Positions 5,969 through 6,236 of a stretch of 6,236 nucleotides of DNA are shown here, in pieces. The stretch lies in assembly GCA_002298165.1 (NCBI GenBank), contig DBMI01000099.1, positions 1 through 6,236 of the forward strand, given 5' to 3'. Positions within the stretch are counted from its first letter, which is position 1, and every line of letters starts with the position of its first letter. Under the pieces are notes generated by a model that was not told the DNA's origin, did not search any database, and saw only the letters and a program-made list of their open reading frames with translations. Both the position numbers and the translations under genes were made by a program. The DNA comes from Desulfarculales bacterium UBA702. Lineage in GTDB: Bacteria > Desulfobacterota > Syntrophobacteria > Syntrophobacterales > Syntrophobacteraceae.

Positions 5969-6236
5969 CTATGCGGAAACAGTGTTTACCCGCTCGAACC
6001 AGTGTTGGGACCCCATCTTCTTCATGCTGTCGATGGAATCAGGGCCTGAGTTGTTATACTCCGCAATTATCCTGTATACGCTCGATTCCGATAGTCCGGT
6101 GTGCCTTGCAATCTCCGCAATGGGCCTGGGATCTATCATCAAATTGTAGATGACCATCCACTTCTGAAATTTAAAAAACCCACCGCTCATCTGCATCTTC
6201 ATTTTTAATTCGGCAACCGAGAGATGACCAGCAACA
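5969..6236 (-). CDS. Helix-turn-helix protein, IS630-transposase-like N-terminus, 5' end beyond window
   Basis: The frame is open from the right edge to a TAG at 5969-5971, giving at least 89 codons. An internal ATG at 6202 has no Shine-Dalgarno sequence, and the frame stays open upstream of it, so the true start is probably outside the window. The segment PRPIAEIARHTGLSESSVYR followed by IIAEYNNSGPDS is a clear helix-turn-helix of the winged kind found at the N-terminus of IS630/Tc1-type transposases. The preceding WMVIYNLMIDP stretch fits that family too. After the HTH only about 20 residues remain, and the converging nspC gene ends 83 bp away, so no DDE catalytic domain can be encoded here. 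It may be a truncated transposase remnant, the first ORF of a two-ORF element that lost its second half, or a stand-alone small DNA-binding protein. No inverted repeat or target duplication is visible to settle this. Confidence 0.6.
   Translation of the reverse strand, partial: VAGHLSVAELKMKMQMSGGFFKFQKWMVIYNLMIDPRPIAEIARHTGLSESSVYRIIAEYNNSGPDSIDSMKKMGSQHWFERVNTVSA

Noticed and set aside
5851..6153. 100-codon plus-strand frame beginning inside nspC and running over the hairpin
   Set aside because: It overlaps the nspC end out of frame, runs antisense to the HTH gene, and its composition is Ser/Pro/Cys-rich noise.

Overview
The window holds four complete protein-coding genes and one gene running off the right edge. 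Codon use is moderately GC-rich. The pairing of a carboxynorspermidine dehydrogenase with a carboxynorspermidine decarboxylase, next to a large dynamin-family GTPase, suggests a free-living Gram-negative bacterium. Desulfobacterota (deltaproteobacterial) relatives would fit best, but this is inferred from gene content only; there is no rRNA or other marker to prove it.

Layout, left to right. Bases 1-120 show no recognisable gene. A RluA-family pseudouridine synthase (121-1053, +) meets a 774-residue dynamin-like GTPase (944-3268, -) tail to tail, and their coding sequences overlap by 110 bp. Bases 3269-3497 form a divergent intergenic region with a good sigma70-type promoter pointing right and a weaker candidate pointing left. 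To its right lies a two-gene polyamine operon on the + strand: carboxynorspermidine/carboxyspermidine dehydrogenase (3498-4676) and nspC, the PLP-dependent decarboxylase (4722-5885), separated by 45 bp. A long hairpin without a U-tract follows nspC. Converging on it is a helix-turn-helix ORF (5969-6236, -, open at the window edge). It resembles the N-terminal DNA-binding part of IS630-type transposases and has no room for a catalytic domain.

How the genes work together. The dehydrogenase condenses L-aspartate beta-semialdehyde with a diamine and reduces the product. NspC then decarboxylates it to spermidine (from putrescine) or norspermidine (from 1,3-diaminopropane). The window contains no diamine-forming enzyme, so the end product is not decided here. 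The GTPase and the pseudouridine synthase have no evident metabolic link to the operon. The GTPase shares only the divergent regulatory region with it.

No clearly new biological system is visible. The points most worth following are the convergent coding overlap, the non-canonical G3 and G4 motifs of the GTPase, the overlapping divergent promoter region with its roughly 108-nt leader, and the strand-asymmetric hairpin after nspC.
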